Source: Candidatus Sumerlaeota bacterium
GTDB lineage: Bacteria; Sumerlaeota; Sumerlaeia; SLMS01
Reading direction: 5' to 3'
NCBI GenBank assembly: GCA_020850785.1
Contig: JADZDZ010000198.1
Span: 1-26,051 of the forward strand
DNA: 26,051 nucleotides
Below the pieces are notes generated by a model. The model was not told the origin of the DNA and ran no database searches. It saw only the letters and a program-made list of their open reading frames with translations. Made by a program: the position numbers and the translations under genes. Positions 14,758 through 22,881 of the stretch are shown here, in pieces (position 1 is the stretch's first letter; every line of letters begins with the position of its first letter).

Positions 14758-16134
14758 CTACAACTGAAACGACACCGCCCTCACGAAGCCTTCCAGCAGG
14801 TCCTGAAACCAACCGGGCGCGCGAAGCCGATAGGGCACTGCGTCAGCGATCAAGTTGTCGGACCATTGTCGAAATTGAACGATCTCCTCCGCACCATAAA
14901 AGGCGGTGATCAATTCGTAGTTCAGAAACAAACTGCGGCCGTCAAGGTTGGCGGACCCGCAGCAGGCGACGCTGTCATCAATGACGACAACCTTTGCGTG
15001 GTTCATGCGGGGAAGCAGCATGACGTTCGCTTGTGCGGCGGAAAGCTCGCGCAGGGAGCGTTCCCGCGCGATGTCCGCGAGCCTGTGGTTTGATTTTCGC
15101 GGGATGATCAACGTCACGGCGACTCCCCTTTTGCACGCGATGATCAGGGCCTCCAGCAGCGCGTCGTTGGGGACGAAGTAGGGAGTGACGGCAATGATGC
15201 TCTCCTGCGCCTGATGGATCGCCGTGATGAGGAAGTTGTAAATTGTGTCGTCGGGAAAGTCGGGGCCGCTGGGAATAAGTTGCGAGCAAATTTTGGAAGT
15301 GGAGGAAATGCGTTCATGATCCATGGCCTGCCGGGAATTTGTCGGCCAGTTTCGATCAAAAATTTTCTGCGCGTCTTCCGCGATCGCGCCCTCGATGACA
15401 AAGCTGATGTCGCGCCACGGTGCGCCCTTTGCGGAACTGATGAAATATTCTGCGGCGATGTTCCTTCCACCACTCCAGATGCGCGCTCCATCAACAACGA
15501 CAAGCTTGCGGTGATTGCGCAGGTTCATGCGTCCGCGAAGGGGATTGTGCACAAAGGGCACGAACCAACGGAATTCGATGCGTGATTCCGCAAGGAAGGC
15601 GCGCAGGTCGCGCGACATGCGGAGAGAGCCAACCATGTCCAGAAGCAGCCGAACACGCACTCCACGCTTCTGCGCTGCGGCAAGGGCGGCGGCAACGCGA
15701 CGCCCCACTTCGTCATCGGCAAACAGGTAGGTGCAGAAATCGACGGTGCGTGCGGACTGATCAATGAGCGCAAGCAACGCATTCAGCGCCTCCTCTCCAT
15801 CGGCCAACATTTCGAAGCGACTGTTTCCATGAGCGGAGGGAAGCGATGAACTGGCCGACAACTGCGACGCCCAACGGGGCGACAACGCTTCAGCGGATGA
15901 AGGCGGTGCGAATGAACTGCTTGTCGGCGAAAGGCGCGGAAGCTTTCGCGTGCCCACAAAGAGGAAGAGCGGCAGCGCGATATACGGAAACGTAATCAGA
16001 CCCAAAACCCACGCAACAGCGGCAGCGGGCTGACGCCGCTGCCGCCCAAAATGCGTGGTGGCAAAATACACCAGCAGCCCCGTTGCGATCGCCGCCACGT
16101 GAAACGAAATGAATGTTGAAACATACTCGAACAT
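14758..16134 (-). CDS. cls: Cardiolipin synthase (phospholipase D family)
   Basis: The enzyme joins two phosphatidylglycerol molecules into cardiolipin at the inner membrane. The 458-residue protein has two N-terminal membrane spans (about 8-28 and 38-60), typical of the PLDc_N domain. It then has two HKD motifs: HRKLVVVDG (His208, Lys210, Asp215) followed by GGRN, and HAKVVVIDD (His379, Lys381, Asp386) followed by GSANLDGRS. TPYFVPND (317-324) is another conserved cardiolipin synthase block. A Ser-rich linker (70-102) joins membrane and catalytic parts. The start at 16134 places the first span correctly; the frame extends to 16278 without a good ribosome site. The gene is divergent from the aminomutase operon. 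Confidence 0.92.
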   Translation of the reverse strand: MFEYVSTFISFHVAAIATGLLVYFATTHFGRQRRQPAAAVAWVLGLITFPYIALPLFLFVGTRKLPRLSPTSSSFAPPSSAEALSPRWASQLSASSSLPSAHGNSRFEMLADGEEALNALLALIDQSARTVDFCTYLFADDEVGRRVAAALAAAQKRGVRVRLLLDMVGSLRMSRDLRAFLAESRIEFRWFVPFVHNPLRGRMNLRNHRKLVVVDGARIWSGGRNIAAEYFISSAKGAPWRDISFVIEGAIAEDAQKIFDRNWPTNSRQAMDHERISSTSKICSQLIPSGPDFPDDTIYNFLITAIHQAQESIIAVTPYFVPNDALLEALIIACKRGVAVTLIIPRKSNHRLADIARERSLRELSAAQANVMLLPRMNHAKVVVIDDSVACCGSANLDGRSLFLNYELITAFYGAEEIVQFRQWSDNLIADAVPYRLRAPGWFQDLLEGFVRAVSFQL

Positions 16135-16297
16135 GCATTGGTTGTGATCCCACAAACCATTGATGCAAAGGCAATTCGAAGGATGAACCTTCGCTGTTCG
16201 GATGCTTTTGCTGGAGCGCCGCCCATCTCCAAATTCAGGCGTGATAGCGATCGGCATAGGCTCCCAAGCAGGACGCAACCGCAGGCAAACAGTGGCC

Positions 16298-16328
16298 TTG
16301 ACGCGGGGGGCGGGGTGTTGTTTATACT
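16298..16328 (+). promoter_or_regulatory. Candidate promoter of the aminomutase-thiolase operon
   Basis: TTGACG (16298-16303) and TATACT (16323-16328) are 19 bases apart, with a G-rich spacer. They lie about 105 bases before the aminomutase ATG. An AT-rich stretch with TATATC and TAGTATAT follows (16338-16360), and a short palindrome ACCCTCAGGGT lies near 16390-16400. The whole divergent gap to cls is about 300 bases and holds no other recognisable element. Confidence 0.4.
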
Positions 16329-16431
16329 TCTGGATATGTATATCGGCTAGTATATTTTTTGGACCGCCCGCCAGGCAGCCGAAGAGCAGACCCTCAGGGT
16401 CTCCTCCATCCCCGACCGAGAGGATTCAACC

Positions 16432-18030
16432 ATGTCACAGCCGTCTTCCGTCGCCACCGCCCCCGCCAAGCACGGCCGAGTGGCAGACTCATTTTCCGCG
16501 TCCGACCGCGAGTATCTTCTCGCGCGCTATCAATACTCGGAAGAGGAGTTGTCGATCATCAATGAAGAGAACCTCCTGCCGCTGGGCGTGCTCGCACGGC
16601 TTCAGGCGAACTACCCGCAACACTCCGGATTGCTGGAAAAGTCGCCGTTCCTGTTCAGCGGTCGCGAGCAGTACCAAGGTCTTGATGGCTACCGGAAGGT
16701 GATTGCAGTGCTGGAGGAGCACGGGATCCGCATCGGCCAGCAGGTGGAGCGGGAAATGTTCGTGGAGGTGTATCGCTTCCTGGCGACGCGGCATGCGCTG
16801 AACAGCATCAACTGGTCGGATTGCGCGAACGACTCGATCTTCCAACTGATCTTCCCTCAACCCGGCATGATGCCGCCGGCAGCAGTGGCGAAGTACGCCG
16901 CAGCCAAGAACGCGGAGGAGCGCGCTGAGGTTGTGAAGGCATACATGGAGAAGACCAATCCGCACGATGGCCATCAACTGCTGAACAAACCGTGGAATGA
17001 GAGGTCGGACGGCGGGATCGAATTGCTTGAAGGCTCCCAGCACAAGTATCCACAGTGTCAGCTTGTGTTCGACAAGACCACGCAGAATTGCTTCGCGTTC
17101 TGCACGTACTGTTTCCGGCATGCGCAGGTTCGCGGCGACGAGGACATGTTCCTGCAACACGACGTGGAGCAGGTTCACCAGTACATGCGGAAGCACAAGG
17201 AGATCACGGACCTGCTGATCACGGGTGGTGATGCGGGCTACATGCCGGCCAAGCGCCTGGCGCAGTACGTGATGCCGATCGTCGAGGATGCGGAGCTCGG
17301 TCATATTCGCACGGTGCGCCTTGCGTCGCGGGCGCTCACGTATCATCCGGAGTTGATTCTGTCGAAGAACTACGACCGCCTGCTGGAAATTTTCGGCACG
17401 CTGCGCGACAACGGCATCCAACTCGCCTGGATGGCGCACTTCTCGACACCGCGCGAGTTACTGAACCCCAGCACAATCGCGGCGGTTCGCCGCTTGCAGC
17501 AGCACGGCGTGATGATCCGCAGCCAGAGCCCGATGATGAATCACATCAGCCTCTTCCACGACGAAAATGGGAAGGTTGACATCCAGCGTTCGGCGAGAAA
17601 CTGGATCGACCTGGCGAACATTCTTGCGATGCTGCGAATCGGATTCCATTCCATGTACTGCGCGCGCCCAACCGGCGAGCATCATTACTTCACGGCGCCG
17701 CTGGCGGACGTGGCGGAAATTTCCAATCTCATCTACCGATCGCTGTCGTCGATCAACCGCCCCTCGCGCTACATCTCCATGACAACCTCTGCGGGAAAGA
17801 TGTCGATCCTCGGCACGGCCATCGTGAACGGGGAGAAGGCCTTCGCGCTAAAGTTCACCGAAGCACGCAACATGGAGTGGATGGACAAGGTCTTCCTGGC
17901 GAAGTACGACGAAGAGAAAAACCGCGTGGATTTCCTGACGCCCTTCGACACGAAGGAATTCTTCTTCGAGAACGAATTGCATCAAATCGAGCAGCGGCTT
18001 GAGGCAGTGCACGAAAAGGCGCGCTCATAA
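16432..18030 (+). CDS. KamA-family radical-SAM aminomutase, divergent long form
   Basis: The 532-residue protein belongs to the lysine/glutamate 2,3-aminomutase family, which moves an amino group from C2 to C3 using SAM, a [4Fe-4S] cluster and PLP. The cluster motif is CFAFCTYC (Cys220, Cys224, Cys227; CxxxCxxC), followed by LLITGGDAG, the SAM-binding GGD block. The PLP lysine is likely Lys456 in SAGKM. Relative to the 416-residue clostridial KamA, the N-terminus is about 95 residues longer. The positions equivalent to KamA Asp293 (in YQCD) and Asp330 (in VVDAPGGGGK), which bind the lysine side-chain amine, are here YCAR (Ala411/Arg412) and SMTTSAGK, so lysine is not an obvious substrate. AGAGGA lies 8 bases before the ATG. 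It heads a five-gene operon with a CoA-transferase, aminotransferase and thiolase. Confidence 0.88.
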   Translation: MSQPSSVATAPAKHGRVADSFSASDREYLLARYQYSEEELSIINEENLLPLGVLARLQANYPQHSGLLEKSPFLFSGREQYQGLDGYRKVIAVLEEHGIRIGQQVEREMFVEVYRFLATRHALNSINWSDCANDSIFQLIFPQPGMMPPAAVAKYAAAKNAEERAEVVKAYMEKTNPHDGHQLLNKPWNERSDGGIELLEGSQHKYPQCQLVFDKTTQNCFAFCTYCFRHAQVRGDEDMFLQHDVEQVHQYMRKHKEITDLLITGGDAGYMPAKRLAQYVMPIVEDAELGHIRTVRLASRALTYHPELILSKNYDRLLEIFGTLRDNGIQLAWMAHFSTPRELLNPSTIAAVRRLQQHGVMIRSQSPMMNHISLFHDENGKVDIQRSARNWIDLANILAMLRIGFHSMYCARPTGEHHYFTAPLADVAEISNLIYRSLSSINRPSRYISMTTSAGKMSILGTAIVNGEKAFALKFTEARNMEWMDKVFLAKYDEEKNRVDFLTPFDTKEFFFENELHQIEQRLEAVHEKARS

Positions 18031-18077
18031 CCGCCGGTGGGCAACGATCGATCCCGAAACTCCATGAGGATTGAACA

Positions 18078-18788
18078 ATGATCAACAAACGCGTGGAATC
18101 CGCCGCCGCCGCGGTGGCGGATATCCATGATGGTGCGACCGTGATGGTCGGTGGCTTCGGCGAGGCGGGCAGTCCCATCGAACTGCTGCATGCGCTCATA
18201 GACCACGGCGCAAAGAACCTGACGGGGGTTAGCAACAACACGGGAAGCGGCCGTGTGGGGCTGGCGGCGCTCATCGCCAACGGACAGGTGCGCAAGATGA
18301 TCTGCTCCTTTCCGCGCACGGCGAACTCGATGGTCTTTCCGGAGCTGTACCGCGCGGGAAAGATCGAACTGGAATTGGTGCCGCAGGGGACGCTCGCAGA
18401 GCGCATCCGCGCGGGAGGCGCCGGTGTTCCAGCCTTCTACACGGCGACGGCGGTGGGAACGCAGCTCGCCGCAGGAAAGGAGGTCCGCTCGTTTGACGGT
18501 CGCGAGTACGTGCTGGAGCGCGGGCTGCGCGCGGACTTCTCGCTGGTGATGGCCGACAGGGCGGATCGCTACGGCAACCTGACCTTCCGCAAAACAGCGC
18601 GAAACTTCGGGCCGATCATGTGCATGGCGGCCCGAAAGGCGATTGTGCAGGCGCGCCAGATGGTGGACGCGGGAGGCATCGATCCCGAACACGTGGTCAC
18701 GCCGGGCATCTTCGTTGATCGCGTGGTGGTGATCCCGGAACCGGCGCAGGAATCGATCCTCGTAAAGGAAGGGAGGTCCTACCCGTGA
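18078..18788 (+). CDS. 3-oxoacid CoA-transferase subunit A (PcaI-like)
   Basis: The 236-residue alpha subunit of a class I CoA-transferase moves CoA, usually from succinyl-CoA, to a 3-oxoacid. The glycine-rich opening GATVMVGGFGEAGSPIELL (residues 13-31 or so), SNNTGSGRVGLAAL, ICSFPR, ELVPQGTLAERIRAGGAGV and the block NLTFRKTARNFGPIMCMAA followed by VTPGIFVDRVV are all typical. The wording is closest, from memory, to 3-oxoadipate CoA-transferase PcaI rather than acetoacetate-specific AtoD/ScoA. GAGG lies 9 bases before the ATG. It starts 47 bases after the aminomutase and overlaps subunit B by 4 bases (GTGA). Substrate preference for 3-oxoadipate is an inference from similarity. Confidence 0.9.
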   Translation: MINKRVESAAAAVADIHDGATVMVGGFGEAGSPIELLHALIDHGAKNLTGVSNNTGSGRVGLAALIANGQVRKMICSFPRTANSMVFPELYRAGKIELELVPQGTLAERIRAGGAGVPAFYTATAVGTQLAAGKEVRSFDGREYVLERGLRADFSLVMADRADRYGNLTFRKTARNFGPIMCMAARKAIVQARQMVDAGGIDPEHVVTPGIFVDRVVVIPEPAQESILVKEGRSYP

Positions 18789-19474
18789 GCACAGCGAAGA
18801 CGACGACAGCCGGTTGGAGCCGCGAGCAAATGGCACGACTGGCCGCGGAAGACATTCCCGATGGTTCCTATGTGAACTTGGGAATCGGCATCCCCGAATT
18901 GGTGGCGCAGTCAATTCCTGAGGGGCGCGAGATGGTGTTTCAGACGGAGAACGGCCTGCTGGGGATGGGACCCGCACCGGCGCCCGGCACTGAGGACCCG
19001 GAGTTGATCAACGCGGGAAAGAAGCCCGTGACGGCGCTTCCCGGCGCGGCGTACTTTCATCACGCGGACAGCTTCGCGATGATCCGCGGCGGGCATATAG
19101 ACATTTGTGTGCTGGGGGCGATGCAGGTTGCGGAGAACGGCGACCTCGCAAACTGGTCAACGGGGGAGGCGGATGCGATTCCCGCAGTGGGCGGAGCGAT
19201 GGACCTTGTCGCCGGTGTCCGGCGGATCGTTGTCATCACTGAGCACACCACAAAGAACGGCGAACCGAAGCTGGTGAAGTCCTGCACTTATCCGCTGACG
19301 GGGAAAAATGTGGTCAGCCGCATCTACTCAAACCTCGCCGTGGTGGACGTCACGCCGAAGGGCTTCTCGCTCGTGAAGCTCGCACCCGGAGTGACCCTTG
19401 ATGACGTGAAAGCAAAGACTGGCGCGGCGTTGCATGATGGGCGCAGCGCGGAAGATGGTGGGCCCTCGCAGTGA
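18785..19474 (+). CDS. 3-oxoacid CoA-transferase subunit B (PcaJ-like)
   Basis: The 229-residue beta subunit carries the catalytic glutamate that forms the CoA thioester: Glu55 in QTENGLLGMGP. NLGIGIPELVA near the N-terminus, GAAYFHHADSFAMIRGGHID and AMDLVAGVRR with ITEHTTKNGEPKLV are family blocks. The start is GTG inside the GTGA overlap with subunit A, with GGGAGG 7 bases upstream, so the two subunits are translationally coupled for stoichiometric assembly. The C-terminal 15 residues (HDGRSAEDGGPSQ) are a short variable tail. Confidence 0.92.
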   Translation: MSTAKTTTAGWSREQMARLAAEDIPDGSYVNLGIGIPELVAQSIPEGREMVFQTENGLLGMGPAPAPGTEDPELINAGKKPVTALPGAAYFHHADSFAMIRGGHIDICVLGAMQVAENGDLANWSTGEADAIPAVGGAMDLVAGVRRIVVITEHTTKNGEPKLVKSCTYPLTGKNVVSRIYSNLAVVDVTPKGFSLVKLAPGVTLDDVKAKTGAALHDGRSAEDGGPSQ

Positions 19475-19502
19475 TGGAACATCTCACAATGGATGGAAAT
19501 CA

Positions 19503-20846
19503 ATGAACAGCAACTCCTCCCGCAGTGCGCAGCTTTTCGAGCGCGCACTGAAGGTCCTCCCCGGCGGAGCGAGCCGCAACGCCGTGCTGCGAAAGCCGCT
19601 CCCATTTTACGTGGCGAAAGGCGAAGGATGCCACGTGACGGACATCGAAGGTGTCCGGCGCGTGGACTTCGCAAACAACATGGCATCGCTGATTCATGGG
19701 CACGCGCATCCCGCCATCGTCGAAGCCGTGACGCGGCAACTCCAGAACGGAACGGCGTTCACCTTCGCGACGGAGGTGGAGGTTCAATTCGCTGAACACA
19801 TGGTGGCGCGATCCGCAAGCTTCGAAAAAATCCGGTTCGTCAATTCGGGAACGGAGGCGATCATGTGCTGCCTGAAGGCGGCGCGGGCCTTCACCCAGCG
19901 TCCGAAGATCGCAAAAGTCGAGGGCGCTTACCATGGTATATACGACTATGCGGAAGTAAGCCAGACGGCCGCGCCGGCGAACTGGGGCGAGGCGGATCAT
20001 CCGGAAAGCGTTCCGGTGACGCGGGGGACTCCGCAGGGTGTCCTGAATGACGTGGTGGTGATTCCCTTCAACGATCCCGTGCGCGCAATTGCGCTGCTGG
20101 ATGAACATGCGAAGGATATCGCCTGCGTGCTCGTGGACCCGCTCCCCCATCGCGTGTGCCTGATGCGCGCGTCCACCGAATTCATCGACGCGCTCCGCGC
20201 GTGGACCACAAGGAACGGCGCGCTGCTCGTGTTCGATGAAGTGATCACGTTTAGAAGCAACTACGGCGGTGCGCAGGAATGGTACACGACCCGGCCCGAC
20301 CTTACAGCGATGGGAAAAATGATCGGCGGTGGATTTCCCGTCGGGGCATTGGCGGGCCGCGCGGATGTGATGGATGTGCTGAACCCAAATGCGCCGAAGG
20401 TGCTCTTCCCTCATTCCGGCACGTTCTCGGCAAATCCCGTGACAATGACGGCAGGATTGACCGCGATGGAACTGTTCAACCGCGATGAAGTGACGCGGCT
20501 GAACGCGTTGGCTGACCGCGCGCGAAAGCAGATTGCAGAAGCGATCCGCGAGGCGGACTACCCCGCGTGCGTCACGGGCGATGGTTCCATGTTCCGCATC
20601 CACCTGAAGCCCGAAGCGCCCAAGAATTATCGCATGAGTTATTCGTCTCCCGATGAGGCAAAGCTCGTGAAGCTCCTTCTCGATCACCTGTTTGACCACG
20701 GAATCATGCTGATCAACACGTGCTCAGGCACGCTCTCCACGCCAATGACCGGTGCGGAGATCGACCGCCTGACGGACGCACTGCTCGACGGATTCCGAAA
20801 ACTGAAGGAGGTCGGTGCGGTGCCTGTGGCCGCAGCGGTGCAATGA
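19503..20846 (+). CDS. Class III aminotransferase, glutamate-1-semialdehyde-aminomutase-like (possible beta-amino acid transaminase)
   Basis: The 447-residue PLP enzyme resembles HemL-type proteins. It has LPGGASRNAVL near the start, RFVNSGTEAI (phosphate-binding loop), GAYHGIYD where true HemL has a YHGHxD-type block, LVFDEVITFR with the PLP-contacting Asp, and MGKMIGGGFPVGALAGR with PLP lysine Lys272. It is not next to heme genes. Beta-amino acid transaminases (for example beta-phenylalanine aminotransferases) belong to this same HemL-like branch. In this operon the simplest role is to deaminate the product of the aminomutase to a 3-oxoacid. The ATG at 19503 is chosen by alignment; it follows subunit B by 28 bases. 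Its stop overlaps the thiolase start (ATGA). Function beyond transaminase fold is inferred. Confidence 0.85.
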   Translation: MNSNSSRSAQLFERALKVLPGGASRNAVLRKPLPFYVAKGEGCHVTDIEGVRRVDFANNMASLIHGHAHPAIVEAVTRQLQNGTAFTFATEVEVQFAEHMVARSASFEKIRFVNSGTEAIMCCLKAARAFTQRPKIAKVEGAYHGIYDYAEVSQTAAPANWGEADHPESVPVTRGTPQGVLNDVVVIPFNDPVRAIALLDEHAKDIACVLVDPLPHRVCLMRASTEFIDALRAWTTRNGALLVFDEVITFRSNYGGAQEWYTTRPDLTAMGKMIGGGFPVGALAGRADVMDVLNPNAPKVLFPHSGTFSANPVTMTAGLTAMELFNRDEVTRLNALADRARKQIAEAIREADYPACVTGDGSMFRIHLKPEAPKNYRMSYSSPDEAKLVKLLLDHLFDHGIMLINTCSGTLSTPMTGAEIDRLTDALLDGFRKLKEVGAVPVAAAVQ

Positions 20847-22051
20847 CCATGAACAACGTGTATATATGCGACATGATCCGCACACCGATCGGGCGCTATG
20901 GCGGCGCGCTGGCCGCAGTCCGCACCGATGACCTTGCGGCGATCCCGATCAAGGCCCTCGTGGAGAGAAACAAGGGCACGGACTGGCTGGCCCTTGATGA
21001 CGTGATCCTCGGCTGTGCAAATCAGGCGGGCGAAGACAACAGAAACGTGGCCCGCATGGCGCTGCTGCTTGCGGGGCTTCCTGAATCGATTCCCGGCTGC
21101 ACGGTGAACAGGCTTTGTGGTTCAGGCATGGACGCGATCGCGAGCGGCGCCCGCGCCATCGCTTCCGGAGAAGCGGAGTTGATCATTGCCGGCGGCGTCG
21201 AAAGCATGACGCGCGCTCCCTTCGTGATGGGGACGTCGGCGGAGGCCTTCGCACGCCAGACGGAGCTATACGACACCACAATCGGCTGGCGCTTTGTGAA
21301 CGCGAAGATGAAGGCGGCGCACGGCACGGATTCCATGCCGGAGACGGCGGAGAATCTGGCGGCGCAGTTCGCCATCAGCAGGGCTGATCAGGACAAGTTC
21401 GCGCTGTGGAGTCAGGAGAAGGCTTCGGCTGCACAGAAGGATGGTCGCATGGCGCAGGAGATCATTCCCGTGACCATCCCCCAGCGAACGGGCGATCCGA
21501 TTGTCGTCGCCGTGGACGAACATCCGCGCGCGACGAGTCTTGAGAAGCTGGCTGCGCTGAAGCCGATTGTGCGCCCCACGGGAACCGTGACGGCAGGAAA
21601 CGCCTCAGGCGTGAACGATGGCGCGGGAGCTGTGTTGCTGGCTTCCGAGGCGGCGGTGAAGCGCCACGGCCTGACTCCGAAAACCCGCGTGGTTGGCGCG
21701 GCGACGGCCGGTGTTCCTCCACGGATCATGGGCTTCGGTCCGGTGCCGGCAACGCGCAAGCTGCTGGGCCGGTTGAAGCTCTCGCTCGATCAATTTCAGC
21801 TACTCGAATTCAACGAAGCCTTCGCCGTGCAGTCGCTCGCGTGCACGAGGGAGCTCGGCCTTGCGGACGATGATCCGCGACTCAATCCGCAGGGCGGTGC
21901 GATCGCGCTCGGCCACCCGCTTGGCATGAGCGGCGCACGGTTGATCATCACGGCATCGCACCAATTGGTGCGCGCAAAGGGAGGCCGCGCGCTCTGCACC
22001 ATGTGCATCGGCGTCGGACAGGGCATCTCGATGGTGATCGAAACCGCGTAG
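20843..22051 (+). CDS. Thiolase, 3-oxoadipyl-CoA thiolase-like (PcaF-like)
   Basis: The 402-residue thiolase cleaves a 3-oxoacyl-CoA with CoA to acetyl-CoA and a shortened acyl-CoA. The nucleophile is Cys92 in NRLCGSGMD; the other catalytic residues are His358 in LGHPLGMSGA and Cys388 in CIGVGQG. Blocks such as MIRTPIGRYGGALAAVRTDD, CANQAGEDNRNVARMALLLA and YDTTIGWRFVN are, from memory, nearly diagnostic of PcaF, which yields succinyl-CoA plus acetyl-CoA. The ATG at 20843 overlaps the aminotransferase stop by 4 bases. It is the last gene of the operon; only 43 bases separate it from the converging SDR gene and no strong terminator is visible there. Confidence 0.93.
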   Translation: MTMNNVYICDMIRTPIGRYGGALAAVRTDDLAAIPIKALVERNKGTDWLALDDVILGCANQAGEDNRNVARMALLLAGLPESIPGCTVNRLCGSGMDAIASGARAIASGEAELIIAGGVESMTRAPFVMGTSAEAFARQTELYDTTIGWRFVNAKMKAAHGTDSMPETAENLAAQFAISRADQDKFALWSQEKASAAQKDGRMAQEIIPVTIPQRTGDPIVVAVDEHPRATSLEKLAALKPIVRPTGTVTAGNASGVNDGAGAVLLASEAAVKRHGLTPKTRVVGAATAGVPPRIMGFGPVPATRKLLGRLKLSLDQFQLLEFNEAFAVQSLACTRELGLADDDPRLNPQGGAIALGHPLGMSGARLIITASHQLVRAKGGRALCTMCIGVGQGISMVIETA

Positions 22052-22094
22052 AATCACCCCGCCATCGGCACGGGTGCGTTACAACTGTCGTGAA

Positions 22095-22877
22095 TCAACC
22101 GCCCAGCGTGTCACCGATTGCCTTCACCGGCAATCGCGCGTCGAGAAGGCGCTGGTCGTAGGCGAAATCGTCTGTGCGCTCAATTTTCCACTTCATTCCG
22201 TGCAGCCTGTTGAGCGCGGTGGCGATCTCGTGGAAATTGTTACCAGCCCGGTTGCCATCCGCGTGGTACAATCCCGGCGGAAGGTCGTGCACCGTGATGA
22301 GTGCGTCGGCGGTGTCTTCGAGGAAGGAGCAGGCGGGCAGCCAGCGGGCGCTGGCGCGAATCACGCCGTGCTCCCTCATGTTCCTCTCGAAGAAGTCGAT
22401 CATGTTGTTGGAACCGGCACTCTTGCCGATCTGCCAGCCGATGCGAACCACGCGCGCGCCATCGGGGTGCTGGGAGCGGACGCGGCTTTCCGCTCGAATC
22501 TTTTCCGCACCGTAGCCTTCCGTTTCATCCGCGAAGGAATTCGGAGTAAAGGGACCGGACGCCCGATTCGTGAACACCATTGCCGTGCTGGTGAAAATGA
22601 ATCGCAGGCCGCGCTGGCGCGCTATCCAAGCAAGCTCGCCTGGCCAGTGGTAGTTGACAAGCCAGCCTTCATTCTCGCGGCCCGTGGCCTTGGATGCGAT
22701 GGCCAGATGAAAGATGGCATCGGCACCGCTCTCCCCGACCCAGCGATCCATGGCATGATAATCATCAATGGGGGTCTTCGTGCGATCCCACGGAACGGCA
22801 GTGTGGCCCTGCGCGCGAAGCCGCTCGCAGAGCACGCTGCCAAGAGTGCCGTTGGCCCCCGTGACGATGGCAATCAT
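22095..22877 (-). CDS. Extended SDR, NAD(P)-dependent epimerase/RmlD-like
   Basis: The 260-residue protein has the Rossmann start IVTGANGTLGSVL (GxxGxxG, residues 7-13), FHLAIASKA, a FTSTAMVF strand with the catalytic Ser/Thr (96-98), and YGAEK with Tyr122 and Lys126. The overall layout fits the epimerase/dehydratase and dTDP-4-dehydrorhamnose-reductase-like group. The substrate, presumably a nucleotide sugar or similar, is not readable. GGAAG lies 7 bases upstream of the ATG. It begins 4 bases after the stop of the M28 peptidase gene, so it is co-transcribed with it although the cytoplasmic oxidoreductase has no obvious link to secreted proteins. Confidence 0.8.
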   Translation of the reverse strand: MIAIVTGANGTLGSVLCERLRAQGHTAVPWDRTKTPIDDYHAMDRWVGESGADAIFHLAIASKATGRENEGWLVNYHWPGELAWIARQRGLRFIFTSTAMVFTNRASGPFTPNSFADETEGYGAEKIRAESRVRSQHPDGARVVRIGWQIGKSAGSNNMIDFFERNMREHGVIRASARWLPACSFLEDTADALITVHDLPPGLYHADGNRAGNNFHEIATALNRLHGMKWKIERTDDFAYDQRLLDARLPVKAIGDTLGG

Positions 22878-22881
22878 GCGG

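Noticed and set aside
16432..19474. Classical clostridial lysine fermentation cluster
   Set aside because: There is no kamDE, kdd, kce or kal nearby, and the CoA-transferase and thiolase look PcaIJF-like rather than tied to that route.
19503..20846. hemL, heme biosynthesis glutamate-1-semialdehyde aminomutase
   Set aside because: The fold is right, but the YHGHxD-type block is changed to YHGIYD, and it lies inside a catabolic-looking operon with a 4-base overlap to a thiolase.
18078..22051. Ordinary aromatic beta-ketoadipate (pca) operon
   Set aside because: No ring-cleaving dioxygenase, cycloisomerase, decarboxylase or enol-lactone hydrolase gene is present, and an aminomutase and aminotransferase are interleaved.
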